From assembly GCA_964470375.1 (NCBI GenBank), contig CAYYCP010000015.1, positions 1 through 53,147 of the forward strand: a stretch of DNA of 53,147 nt, written 5' to 3'. Made by a program: the position numbers and the translations under genes. Under the pieces are notes generated by a model. It was not told the DNA's origin. It searched no databases and saw only the letters and a list, made by a program, of their open reading frames with translations. This stretch comes from CAYNQK01 sp964470375. Lineage in GTDB: Bacteria; Spirochaetota; Spirochaetia; Treponematales; JBGSOB01. Shown in pieces: positions 9,501 through 16,062 of the stretch. How positions within the stretch are numbered: the stretch's first letter is position 1; every line of letters begins with the position of its first letter.

Positions 9501-10720
9501 TGGCCCAGGTCAGGGAATTCCACGAGAGCGTCTACTCGAACTGGGAGACCTACGCCGCTTCCAAGCTCACTACCTTGGCCTTCAGCGTGAGCGCCGGAAC
9601 CAAGACCTACTGGGCCCAGGTCAAGGACTCCGCCGGCAATGAATCCAACTGGAAGTCGGACACCATAAGCCTCACGGTTGCCTCACCCTACGCGCAGAAG
9701 GGGGGCTCCCTCTCGTCAGGGTCTACCGGCACAGTGGTGGTCTACTTCGATGCCCTGCCCGTTCCCTCGGGAACCAACGTCTACAGCCTCTGGTACAACA
9801 CCACGGGGGCAGATCCTAACAGCGGCGGAGCGGTCACACAGCTGACCGGTTACGTCAGCCCGGCCTTGAGCTACACCCACAGTGTCACAACCGCCACGAA
9901 GTACTACTACTTCGTCATGGCCAGCAACTCGAGCACCGGAGGCGACGGCCCCTATTCCCCGGCCACCCTTGGCTACTCCTCCAATGTCACCATCGTCTAC
10001 AACGCCTCCGACCATGTTGACGCATCCAGGGCCCAGGACATCAAGCGCCTTCTTACTGAATATGGAGAAAGCATGCCTACGGGGGTCACCGGCATCATGC
10101 CATCCTTCAAGGTGACCCTCCTCCCGGAGAGCGAGATTGCCGCCCTGATCGATGACACGAACGTCTATAAGTACCGCATCTACGCCGATCCCCTCTTCAT
10201 CACCGACGGGACCACCCTCTACCAGAGCCAGGAGAGGGTCAACAATGTCTTCGCCCACGGGCACGGGGTCTTCGCCATGGGACACGGGGGCGCCCAGGCC
10301 CTCAATGTAGCTGCCGTGAGATGGGCTACTTGGGGTTTCAGCGGCCAGGCACCCGGCCAGATCGGCTTCAGCCAGAGCGTGTACCGCTCGACCTCGAATA
10401 CCCAGGGCTATGTGTGGACCACCGAATCTGTCAACTATTGGAATAAGCCCCTGAGCAGCACGGACATCCCCGGCCATCAAGAGATCGTCTCATTGGGCAC
10501 CGCGGCCTGCGCCACTGAGCGGTATTCCATCTACGCCAGCGGGGGCACTCCTCCCACGGGCGGCTACCTTGAATGTAAGGATTATGGCTTTAGGGACTAT
10601 TTTACGGTCGCAGCCCAGGGCCGCTGCCTCTTCTATGGTTACAGGGGCATCCTGGACGGGCCGACAACCGGCATGCCCTTCTTCATCAACCTGACATTCA
10701 GACAGGGCAAGCTTTTCTGA
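6530..10720 (+). CDS. Giant lipoprotein with Big_5 domain and Ig-like repeats
   Basis: 1396 residues, starting 3 bp after the transglutaminase gene with GTGGAG as ribosome site. The N-terminus is a signal peptide ending AALCASC, consistent with a lipoprotein. Residues about 132-235 match the bacterial Ig-like Big_5 (SbsA) pattern (VLYTSPIGSGIPINSSASIVFSEPID). From about 235 to 1050 come many repeats with TVYVRFRDAVGNVS or a variant, each followed by a DTI.LD..AP linker, an Ig-fold module of surface proteins. A Thr/Tyr-rich linker leads to a C-terminal globular domain (about 1165-1396) with FAHGHGVFAMGHGGAQ, possibly of the class-I amidotransferase-like/ThuA fold (weak). It is a large extracellular stalk carrying a terminal domain of unknown activity. 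Confidence 0.75.
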   Translation: MKQRFEHSGKSVARTALAALAVAALCASCPSSLLDFDMRGKIAEDVREARAPMRRVTIEAVTGGVASPSGSFEVKDGKAFDLSVSAFATHGFLRWEKASGAGTLIFDRPDSPATSATLSGGDAVIRAVLGERPRVLYTSPIGSGIPINSSASIVFSEPIDPESVDPSTIRLLLDGYSPVECAINLSPDGRVVKLKPFATLAPYRTFVIAISAQLRDLSGLSLAGDQTEAFKTSNALDQEPPYNCSFAIQGGAYTMTRDIILVGISAVDDSGDIPFILVKNAADAAWTADIPYQSSHPWTLADQDGRQEVWMRFQDSIGNVTAETDYISHSIILDRQAPNGAVLAAGGNAFTSSPTITLDLGAADPNSGAQLGSGESEDGIETAADPDSLKQVMISNAADFAGAYWEGYAPSRPGWALDQASVDGTKTVYVRFRDAVGNVSADYSDTIILDRSAPSGSAALLSGGLATNSLDISLSLDFSDGPVGSGVASMRVRDDSDIASASAWSTGDPASPLQSLTENGAGGTDWFNYDTRLNGSLAAGIDGPRTITLELKDAVGNVSDHDISIALDTSPPTAQATALAIAEGAAVSSPTVTLSIASAQIADASPSSGIAWMAFANTDDFSSAAWVPFAPSYTWTLDSPTVEGAKTVYARFRDAAGNESASVSAITNLDMSPDAGQIVLEGGSAYTNTASIDAEVNAGTNADMRFRVDEGEWSAWEAPASSITTRTFTLAGEGLHTVYAEFRDNAMNIAQDSKTITLDSVVPVLSSVLIRGSGDGSDTYIKTLETTLESSASDTGTGIQQMRISFDGSAWGSWINYSSNYKDLILGGTGETRAVWLQLRDYAGNESNVLSDTIIYDNVDPSAGSVSLNGGAAWTNNPLVTVANSASDSLSGLYQVQYSNDGTTWSAWEGYASVKSSFELASPTVEAAAKPVHVRVRDRAGNVSAPSSATIGLDLTAPVLTSISLNAGATTTPSLHANLSLTATDSGGSGLAQVREFHESVYSNWETYAASKLTTLAFSVSAGTKTYWAQVKDSAGNESNWKSDTISLTVASPYAQKGGSLSSGSTGTVVVYFDALPVPSGTNVYSLWYNTTGADPNSGGAVTQLTGYVSPALSYTHSVTTATKYYYFVMASNSSTGGDGPYSPATLGYSSNVTIVYNASDHVDASRAQDIKRLLTEYGESMPTGVTGIMPSFKVTLLPESEIAALIDDTNVYKYRIYADPLFITDGTTLYQSQERVNNVFAHGHGVFAMGHGGAQALNVAAVRWATWGFSGQAPGQIGFSQSVYRSTSNTQGYVWTTESVNYWNKPLSSTDIPGHQEIVSLGTAACATERYSIYASGGTPPTGGYLECKDYGFRDYFTVAAQGRCLFYGYRGILDGPTTGMPFFINLTFRQGKLF

Positions 10721-10743
10721 TCCTCCCCAAGTATCAACAGGAG

Positions 10744-10780
10744 GGGGCCGCGCCGGATTCATATCCGACGCGGCCCCTTT
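10744..10780 (+). terminator. Rho-independent-like terminator after the Ig-repeat gene
   Basis: GGGGCCGCGCCGGA pairs with TCCGACGCGGCCCC with one C/A mismatch and a 6-nt loop (TTCATA). TTT follows directly, then a C-rich stretch. It lies 24 bp after the stop of the Ig-repeat lipoprotein. The stem is strong and the T-tract short. Confidence 0.75.
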
Positions 10781-10866
10781 CCCCGCCCCATAGAGCCAGA
10801 GCCAGGCGACGTACGCATCATACTTATGGTACGCTACTCCTTTACCACGCCGAAGGAGAGGAAACG

Positions 10867-11928
10867 ATGAACTACCAGGCGTATTATTTCACCGGTACGG
10901 GCAACACCGAGCGGGCCATCGGCATCGTCAAGCGGGAGCTCGCCGCGGCGGGGATCGATATGGCGGAAGAGCACATCGAACGCGGCATGAGTGCCTCAGG
11001 CCCGGCGCCCTCCGACCCCCTCCTCATCGCCTTCCCGGTCTATTCATTCTCTCCGCCCGCGATAGTCATGGGCTTCTTGAAGGGCCTTCCCCCGGGAATC
11101 CGCGCGGACGGATCGCGCTGGCGCGCGACTGTCCTGGCCATCGACGGGGGCGGACACATGGGGGCTCCCTGGCGCGCCGCCGCCATCCTGAGGAAGCGCG
11201 GCTATGAGGTAGCCTTCGTAGGCGCGGCGAGCTACCCCGAGAACTGGACCCAATTCGCGGAGCCCTTGGCCGCCGAGGGGAAGGCCGCTATGACCTCGAA
11301 GGGCGACGCGATGGCGGCCGCCTTCGGGAGAGCCCTGGCCGCGGACGATCCATCCTCCCTGCCGGCAGCCCAAAAGCCTCCAATCGGCATGGGCGTGGTG
11401 GCCTTCCTCTTCAGGACCGTGGGGCGGCGCATCCTCGGCAAGTTCTTCGTAGCCGACGGCGACTGCGACGGCTGCGGGCTATGCGCGCGGGCCTGCCCCG
11501 CCGGCGTCATACGCATGCGCGGCGCGGGCAAGGGCCGCCCTTACTGGAACACGTCCTGCGAATCATGCAACCGCTGCATCAACATCTGTCCCCAGCGGGC
11601 CATCGTCACGTCCATCGGCAGGATCATCGCGCTGACGATCTGCGCCATCGGGCTCTCATGGGCGGGCATCGCGACCTACGCGTTGCTAGCCGCGCCGATC
11701 ATCTCGGCAGCCCTTCCCCCATGGGCCGGCGCCGCCGCCGGCCTTCTATCGATCGCTGCCGCTGTCGTTATCGGTCATATCGCGGCCCTCGTCCTGGACC
11801 GGCTCATCGTCAGCCGCCTCCAGCGCCTGCCCGGGCTGAGGCGCTTCTTCTTCTGGACCTTCAATAAGGCCACCAGGCGCTACCGGGCGGAGGGCTGGAA
11901 GCCGCCTCTCCGCCCGATAACGCCCTGA
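10867..11928 (+). CDS. EFR1 family flavodoxin-ferredoxin protein with membrane tail
   Basis: 353 residues, with GAAGGAGAGGAAACG just before the ATG. The N-terminal domain starts YQAYYFTGTGNTERA, the FMN phosphate loop of flavodoxins. Two CxxCxxCxxxCP clusters follow, from C200 (CDGCGLCARACP) and C231 (CESCNRCINICP), typical of two [4Fe-4S] centres. This order defines EFR1-type ferrodoxins, anaerobic electron carriers. After the clusters there are two long hydrophobic segments (about 253-280 and 287-315) and a basic tail ending near a membrane. This makes the protein longer than the usual soluble family members and suggests a membrane-tethered electron carrier. The partner is unknown, and flanking genes give no clear hint. 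Confidence 0.85.
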   Translation: MNYQAYYFTGTGNTERAIGIVKRELAAAGIDMAEEHIERGMSASGPAPSDPLLIAFPVYSFSPPAIVMGFLKGLPPGIRADGSRWRATVLAIDGGGHMGAPWRAAAILRKRGYEVAFVGAASYPENWTQFAEPLAAEGKAAMTSKGDAMAAAFGRALAADDPSSLPAAQKPPIGMGVVAFLFRTVGRRILGKFFVADGDCDGCGLCARACPAGVIRMRGAGKGRPYWNTSCESCNRCINICPQRAIVTSIGRIIALTICAIGLSWAGIATYALLAAPIISAALPPWAGAAAGLLSIAAAVVIGHIAALVLDRLIVSRLQRLPGLRRFFFWTFNKATRRYRAEGWKPPLRPITP

Positions 11929-11997
11929 GGCGGCCGTTTCTCCAAGACTTTCGTCCCCGCGGCCCCGAACTGCCGCCTGTGCTCGAGCCAGAGTACC

Positions 11998-12201
11998 GCG
12001 ATCAGTGAAGACGCCGGCGGGCAGCTCGAAGGCGACCGACGAGAGAATGGCCGCCCCGAAGACGGCCATGGCCCTGGCGTAGGAGCCGGAGATGTGCTGG
12101 GAAAGGATGACCGCCACCGTGCCGTAGAGCTACATGTCCATGAGGAGGTTGAACCAGGAGAGGAATTTGACGTTCCTGGACGCGCGCTCGGCTTCCGTCA
12201 T
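11998..12201 (-). pseudogene. Decayed MFS transporter, N-terminal fragment
   Basis: Read on the minus strand from an ATG at 12201, the frame encodes MTEAERASRNVKFLSWFNLL, then a TAG at 12130-12132, then LYGTVAVILSQHISGSYARA and a segment ending FELPAGVFTDR. This matches the start of MFS permeases (N.K.L.WFN.F.D..LY.PVAI...Q.SGSYA...FE.PTG.FSDR). Similarity stops abruptly at 11998, so the rest of the gene is gone. It lies between EFR1 and an intact MFS gene on the other strand, whose promoter now overlaps it. Confidence 0.75.
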
Positions 12202-12233
12202 CAGCCGACTATACATCGGCGCGGGCGCGGCCG

Positions 12234-12239
12234 TATACT
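12234..12239 (+). promoter_or_regulatory. -10 box 8 nt before the MFS start codon
   Basis: TATACT at 12234-12239 (5 of 6 to consensus) is followed by 8 nt and then the ATG at 12248. No Shine-Dalgarno sequence lies in between, so the mRNA may start within 1-2 nt of the start codon. The -35 position is poor. Confidence 0.4.
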
Positions 12240-12247
12240 CGGCGGAC

Positions 12248-13513
12248 ATGGCGCATGAGAAAGCCGCGCTTCCCGGCGCGCGGCCGCGTCCGGTCCTCCT
12301 GGCCCTGCCCGGGCCGGTCTACGTCCTCTTCGCCGCCCGCCTGGTGAACGCCGCCGGCAACTTCGTCCAGCCCTACCTGACCATGATCCTGACCCGCAAG
12401 CTGGGCTGGAGCAGCTCCCTGGCGGGAGCCTTCATAACCGCGGCCAACGTGGCCGGCCTCCTCCTCGGCCTGGCGGCCGGGAAGGTGGCCGACCGCCTGG
12501 GACGGCGGATACTGATAGCCCTCTGCCAGCTGGGAGCCTGCGCTCTCTCGCTCGCAGGGGCCATGGTCGGGGCGAGCCCGGCCCTGCCCTGGCTGATGGC
12601 CGCATCCATGATGCTCCTGTCCGTCACCTGGCCGGCCTTCAACGCCTCGGTGGCCGACCTAACCAGGCCCGAGCAGCGCAAGGAGGCCTTCAGCCTCCTC
12701 TACTGGGGCAACAACATCGGCTTCGCCCTGGGCCCCCTCGCGGCCGGCTACCTCTTCGAGCGCCACCTGCGGGCCATGTTCCTGGGCAACGCCGCTGCCC
12801 TGGCCGCCGTTTCATGCCTCTTCATCTTCGCCATGCGCGAGACCCGCCCGGCCAGCCGGAGCGGCGCCGAACCTGTGGCCCTCCCGGCGACCGGCGGAGG
12901 AAGCCCGGATCCCGAGGCCGAGGCCGGCGGCGGCGTCATCAAGGCCCTCCTGGCGCGCCCCCTGGTCCTGGCCTACGCCCTGGTGACGGCCCTGATCACC
13001 TTCGTGTACCAGCAGTTCTCCTTCGGCATACCCATCCGCCTGGGCAACCTCTTCGGGGAAAGGGGCGCCGAGGTCTTCGGCAAGCTGATGGCGGTCAACG
13101 CCATCACGGTGGTGGCCCTGACCCTCCCCCTGTCGCGCCTGCTAAGGCGCGTCCGGCCCCTGGCCTGCGTATCCCTGGCCGGCCTCTTCTACGCCGCCGG
13201 CTTCGGCTCCTACGCCCTTGCCCGCGGGGAATGGGCCATCTACGGCCTGACCGCCCTATGGACCCTGGGCGAGATCATCGCCGCCATCAACACCGGTGTC
13301 TTCGTGGCCTCGCGCTCGCCGCGCAGCCACCGCGGCCGCTTCAACGCCCTGGTGAACCTTGTCTCCTCCTCAGGCGGGATGCTCTGCCCCCTCCTGAGCG
13401 GCCCCTTCATCCAGGCCTACGGCGACCGGGCCATCTGGGTCCTGGCCGGCGGCCTGGCCCTGGCCGCATCCGCCCTGATGGCCTTCCTGGCCTACCGCGA
13501 CCGGGCGGCTTGA
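12248..13513 (+). CDS. MFS transporter (12-TM)
   Basis: 421 residues from the ATG at 12248 (MAHEKAALPG). The frame is open further upstream, but that part is polar and overlaps the decayed MFS gene. The first helix pair is LALPGPVYVLFAARLVNAAGNFV. The loop 2-3 signature of the major facilitator superfamily is present as GKVADRLGRRILI. Hydrophobic helices continue to the end, with a central loop rich in Pro/Gly/Glu at about 200-225. It is a proton-driven exporter or importer of unknown substrate. The strand is opposite to the adjacent decayed MFS copy, so this is a different transporter and not its continuation. It ends 57 bp before the DMT gene and could be co-transcribed with it. Confidence 0.85.
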   Translation: MAHEKAALPGARPRPVLLALPGPVYVLFAARLVNAAGNFVQPYLTMILTRKLGWSSSLAGAFITAANVAGLLLGLAAGKVADRLGRRILIALCQLGACALSLAGAMVGASPALPWLMAASMMLLSVTWPAFNASVADLTRPEQRKEAFSLLYWGNNIGFALGPLAAGYLFERHLRAMFLGNAAALAAVSCLFIFAMRETRPASRSGAEPVALPATGGGSPDPEAEAGGGVIKALLARPLVLAYALVTALITFVYQQFSFGIPIRLGNLFGERGAEVFGKLMAVNAITVVALTLPLSRLLRRVRPLACVSLAGLFYAAGFGSYALARGEWAIYGLTALWTLGEIIAAINTGVFVASRSPRSHRGRFNALVNLVSSSGGMLCPLLSGPFIQAYGDRAIWVLAGGLALAASALMAFLAYRDRAA

Positions 13514-13570
13514 TCAGGAACCCTCCGCCCGCTATCATCTGCCCAATTCCCCAAGCGAAAGGATAGCTTC

Positions 13571-13921
13571 GTGGCTCGCGTCTTCATCACCATAGGTCTG
13601 CTTCTCTGCAGCAACGTCTTCATGACCATCGCCTGGTACGGGCACCTCAAGAACATGGCCTCCAAGCCCTGGATCGTCGCCGCCCTGGTAAGCTGGGGCA
13701 TAGCCCTGTGCGAATACCTCCTCCAGGTACCCGCCAACCGGATAGGTCACCAGGCCCTGTCGGTGGGGCAGCTCAAGATCATCCAGGAAGTGATATCATT
13801 GAGTGTATTCTTCCCCTTCGCCATATTTTACCTGAAGGAGAAGCCCACCTGGGACTACCTCTGGGCCGGGCTGTGCATTCTGGGAGCCGTTTTCTTCATT
13901 TTTAGGAGCAAGCTGGCATAG
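13571..13921 (+). CDS. DMT family protein (DUF486)
   Basis: 116 residues with a GTG start at 13571. AAAGGAT lies 6 nt upstream, and no ATG is in a sensible place. Four hydrophobic helices fill the protein. The text AWYGHLKN, SWGIALCEYLLQVPANRIG and LKIIQEVISLSVF is the hallmark of the DUF486 branch of the drug/metabolite transporter superfamily. Such small proteins dimerise in the inner membrane, and the substrate is not known. A TATCAT box about 32 nt before the start could be its own promoter. Confidence 0.9.
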   Translation: MARVFITIGLLLCSNVFMTIAWYGHLKNMASKPWIVAALVSWGIALCEYLLQVPANRIGHQALSVGQLKIIQEVISLSVFFPFAIFYLKEKPTWDYLWAGLCILGAVFFIFRSKLA

Positions 13922-13983
13922 AAGGCACGGAATCTCCCGCCTGCGCGTAAACTTCCAAGGGCTCCTTCCTCAACTCGGCGGAT

Positions 13984-14313
13984 TCAGGCCTGTTTCACCT
14001 TTATCCCGAGCTCCCGCTTCCGCTGCGCGATTATGGTCTCCTCCACGCATCGGCCCATGTCCAGGACGCAGGGAGCGATGAGGCGATAATGGACCATCGT
14101 CCCGCGCTTCTCATCCTCGATGAGGCCCGCCTCCCGCAGTTGCGCCAAGTGCTTGGAGGCCACCGACTTCTCTATCCCCACCTCAGCGGCCAACTCGCAT
14201 ACGCAGTAACTCCGTTCCTTGAGTTTTTCCAAGATGAGAAGGCGCATGGGATGCGCGAGGGCTTTGAACATCTCGGCGCGCAGCTCGAGGCGCGCAGTAT
14301 CACGGGGAGTCAT
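13984..14313 (-). CDS. ArsR/SmtB family metalloid-responsive repressor
   Basis: 109 residues from the ATG at 14311-14313. The frame is open to another ATG at 14394, but that extension would run through the divergent promoter and lacks family similarity. The winged helix covers the protein: FKALAHPMRLLILEKL, then VGIEKSVASKHLAQLREAG and the wing GTMVHYRL. C37 and C39 in YCVCEL form the alpha-3 Cys-x-Cys site that binds As(III)/Sb(III) in ArsR proteins. C-terminal cysteines (APCVLDMGRC) may add ligands. It is transcribed away from the permease operon and very likely represses both directions from the palindrome between them. No Shine-Dalgarno sequence is visible. Confidence 0.9.
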   Translation of the reverse strand: MTPRDTARLELRAEMFKALAHPMRLLILEKLKERSYCVCELAAEVGIEKSVASKHLAQLREAGLIEDEKRGTMVHYRLIAPCVLDMGRCVEETIIAQRKRELGIKVKQA

Positions 14314-14319
14314 GGATAG

Positions 14320-14385
14320 AAGTTGCCATTTTTTGCATCTTTCGTCAAGGAAGGGCTTGACTTTTTGATGCAATGTTTCCATATT
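14320..14385. promoter_or_regulatory. Divergent arsR/permease promoters sharing a palindromic operator
   Basis: Plus strand: -35 TTGACT 14357-14362, 17-bp spacer, -10 CATATT 14380-14385, then 6 nt and the ATG of the permease at 14393. Minus strand: -35 TTGACG 14348-14343, 17-bp spacer, weak -10 CAACTT 14325-14320, then 6 nt and the ATG of arsR at 14313. The two -35 boxes are back to back inside the palindrome GTCAAG-gaaggg-CTTGAC (14344-14361). An outer inverted repeat, TTGCATC (14333-14339) and GATGCAA (14367-14373), encloses it. Neither gene has a ribosome site, so both transcripts look leaderless. Confidence 0.7.
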
Positions 14386-14392
14386 TTGCAAC

Positions 14393-14887
14393 ATGTCCGG
14401 GTTCTTGGAAACGGCCGTCCTTTACGGTCTCACCAGCGTTGTCCTCCTGCTGTCGGCCTTGAAGGATAGGGCTAAGACGGCCGCCGCACTCAAGAAGGCT
14501 TGGAAGGCCTTCGAGGGCATTCTGCCCCAGTTCCTCACCGTTCTTCTCCTCGTGGCCGCCATGCTCGCCCTGGTGGACCAGGACGTCATTTCGCACGTCC
14601 TGGGGACGGAATCCGGCCCTTGGGGCGTCCTCGGGGCGGCCCTAGTGGGGGCGATCACCCTCATCCCCGGCTTCGTCGCCTTTCCCGCGGCCGCGGCCCT
14701 CCTCCGAGAAGGCGCCGGCCCGACCCAAATAGCGGCTTTCATCTCCAGCCTCATGATGGTCGGCGTCGTCACCTTGCCCATGGAAATCCGATACTTCGGG
14801 AAGAAGGCGAGCCTTATGAGGAACTCTTTCGCGTTTGCGTTCTCGCTTTTAGCCGCCTTGTTCGTCGGATGGATGGTGAGCCTATGA
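14393..14887 (+). CDS. Permease, N-terminal half (ArsP-like, split gene)
   Basis: 164 residues, first gene of the operon, with ATG at 14393 and no Shine-Dalgarno sequence. It starts FLETAVLYGLTSVVLLLSAL, then KDRAKTAAALKKAWKAFEGILPQFL, a layout typical of the permease family PF03773 (ArsP_1). About five membrane helices follow, with the conserved G.ITLIPGFVAFP segment in the middle. In most homologues two such halves form one roughly 330-residue protein. Here the next gene supplies the second half and overlaps by 4 bp (ATGA). The two subunits presumably assemble into one channel. The substrate is probably a metalloid or organo-arsenical species, inferred from the ArsR and ArsC neighbours. Confidence 0.8.
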   Translation: MSGFLETAVLYGLTSVVLLLSALKDRAKTAAALKKAWKAFEGILPQFLTVLLLVAAMLALVDQDVISHVLGTESGPWGVLGAALVGAITLIPGFVAFPAAAALLREGAGPTQIAAFISSLMMVGVVTLPMEIRYFGKKASLMRNSFAFAFSLLAALFVGWMVSL

Positions 14888-15429
14888 ATAAGCCAGCGGG
14901 CATCATGAAGCGCTATCTCGCGCTCATGATCACGCTTCCCCTTTTTGCTCTCTTCCTGATCCTCCTCCCGGCATACCGGAACGCCGCGCTGTCATCCATT
15001 GCATACCAGGCCAAGACGATGTTTCTCGTGATCCCGCCTATATTCATCCTCCTCGGCCTCATGGATGTATGGGTGCCCCGGGAGAAGATGATGCGCTTCA
15101 TGGGGCCCGGCTCCGGGGCGAAGGGGCCGGTCCTCGCCTTCCTCCTGGGATCATTCGCGGCGGGGCCGCTCTACGGCGCCTTCCCCGTGGCCGCCATGCT
15201 CATGCGGAAGGGCGCCGCTTTCACGAATATCCTGGTGTTCATTGGCGCATGGTCGACGACCAAGATCCCCATGCTCCTCTTCGAGATAAGCTCGATGGGC
15301 CCGCGCTTCGCCCTGTCGCGCCTCCTCATCGACATCGCCGGGATCGCATTGATCGCGCTGGCCCTCAAGGCCGCGATTCCCAAGAATGAAATCGACCGTC
15401 TCTACCGGGAGGCGGAGAATTTGACGTGA
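14884..15429 (+). CDS. Permease, C-terminal half (ArsP-like, split gene)
   Basis: 181 residues. The ATG at 14884 overlaps the stop of the first half. The protein begins with a hydrophobic helix (YLALMITLPLFALFLILLP) and has four or five more. LLGSFAAGPLYGAFPVA mirrors GAITLIPGFVAFPAA in the first half, showing that the two halves are related repeats. The C-terminus is soluble and charged (NEIDRLYREAENLT). The gene is followed after 20 bp by the small thioredoxin with a strong AAGGAGG site. Together with the preceding gene it should form one permease complex in the inner membrane. Confidence 0.8.
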   Translation: MNKPAGIMKRYLALMITLPLFALFLILLPAYRNAALSSIAYQAKTMFLVIPPIFILLGLMDVWVPREKMMRFMGPGSGAKGPVLAFLLGSFAAGPLYGAFPVAAMLMRKGAAFTNILVFIGAWSTTKIPMLLFEISSMGPRFALSRLLIDIAGIALIALALKAAIPKNEIDRLYREAENLT

Positions 15430-15449
15430 TGACAGCATAAGGAGGCCGA

Positions 15450-15689
15450 ATGAAGATCCAAGTGCTCGGTTCGGGATGCCCGAAGTGCAAGACCCTTGAG
15501 GCCAACGCCCGCGAAGCGCTTCAGGAAAGCGGCGTGGATGGGGAGGTCGAGAAGGTGACGGACACGGACGCCATCATGGACATGGGGGTCATGATGACGC
15601 CGGCCCTCGCTATCGATGGAGCCGTGAAAAGCGTCGGGAAGGTCCTCACCAAGGACCAGATAGTCGCCATCATTAAAGGAGGGGACTGA
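15450..15689 (+). CDS. Small thioredoxin family protein (redox-active disulfide protein)
   Basis: 79 residues. AAGGAGG lies 4 nt before the ATG at 15450. The fold is that of the MTH895/redox-active disulfide protein 2 family: KIQVLGSGCPKCKTLEANAREAL with C10 and C13, then DMGVMMTPALAIDGAVKSVG, whose TP is the cis-Pro loop. It is cytoplasmic because it has no signal peptide. Such proteins are very often encoded next to PF03773 permeases, as here, and may shuttle electrons to a metal-binding partner. The next gene starts 1 bp after the stop. Confidence 0.9.
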   Translation: MKIQVLGSGCPKCKTLEANAREALQESGVDGEVEKVTDTDAIMDMGVMMTPALAIDGAVKSVGKVLTKDQIVAIIKGGD

Positions 15690-15690
15690 A

Positions 15691-16062
15691 ATGGCAGGTT
15701 GTTCATGCGGCGGAGATTGCACCACCGCCCTCATCTACTCATGCTCGGGAGCGGCCAACACCGGGTTCCTGGCCGACCAGGCGATGCGCGCCCTCAATAA
15801 GGAAAAGGCCGGGAACAGCTCCTGCCTGGCAGGCGTGGGCGCCGGATTGTCCGGCTTCCTCGAATCCGCCAAAGCCTCCGGATGCAATATCGTCCTGGAC
15901 GGATGCAAGGTCGCGTGCGGCAAGCAGATCTTCGTAAAGAACGGCTTGCCGTTCCGGCACTTCATCATGACGGACTATGGCGTGGAGAAGGGGAAGACCG
16001 AGATCACCGAGGAGGTCATCGCGGAGACGACGCGCAAGATCCTCGAAGAGCTCAAGAAATGA
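15691..16062 (+). CDS. Putative zinc-binding protein (DGC domain)
   Basis: 123 residues. The AAAGGAGG ribosome site lies at the end of the upstream gene. The protein has CSCGGDC at the N-terminus, then the conserved YSCSGAANTGFLAD, the Cys in NSSCLAGVGAG, and the DGC motif in LDGCKVACGKQ that names the family (PF08859). The many cysteines are likely to hold zinc or another soft metal. Its place between the small thioredoxin and a permease supports a role in delivering or sensing the transported metal or metalloid. The stop overlaps the next ATG by 4 bp. Confidence 0.88.
   Translation: MAGCSCGGDCTTALIYSCSGAANTGFLADQAMRALNKEKAGNSSCLAGVGAGLSGFLESAKASGCNIVLDGCKVACGKQIFVKNGLPFRHFIMTDYGVEKGKTEITEEVIAETTRKILEELKK

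Noticed and set aside
14314..14394. Longer ArsR start at 14394
   Set aside because: It would place coding sequence over the operator and both -35 boxes, and the extra residues are not part of the winged-helix fold.
15882..16058. N-terminal extension of the full-length permease frame
   Set aside because: The extra residues are Arg/Asp/Gly-rich and out of frame over the DGC gene. The real start is the ATGA overlap at 16059.
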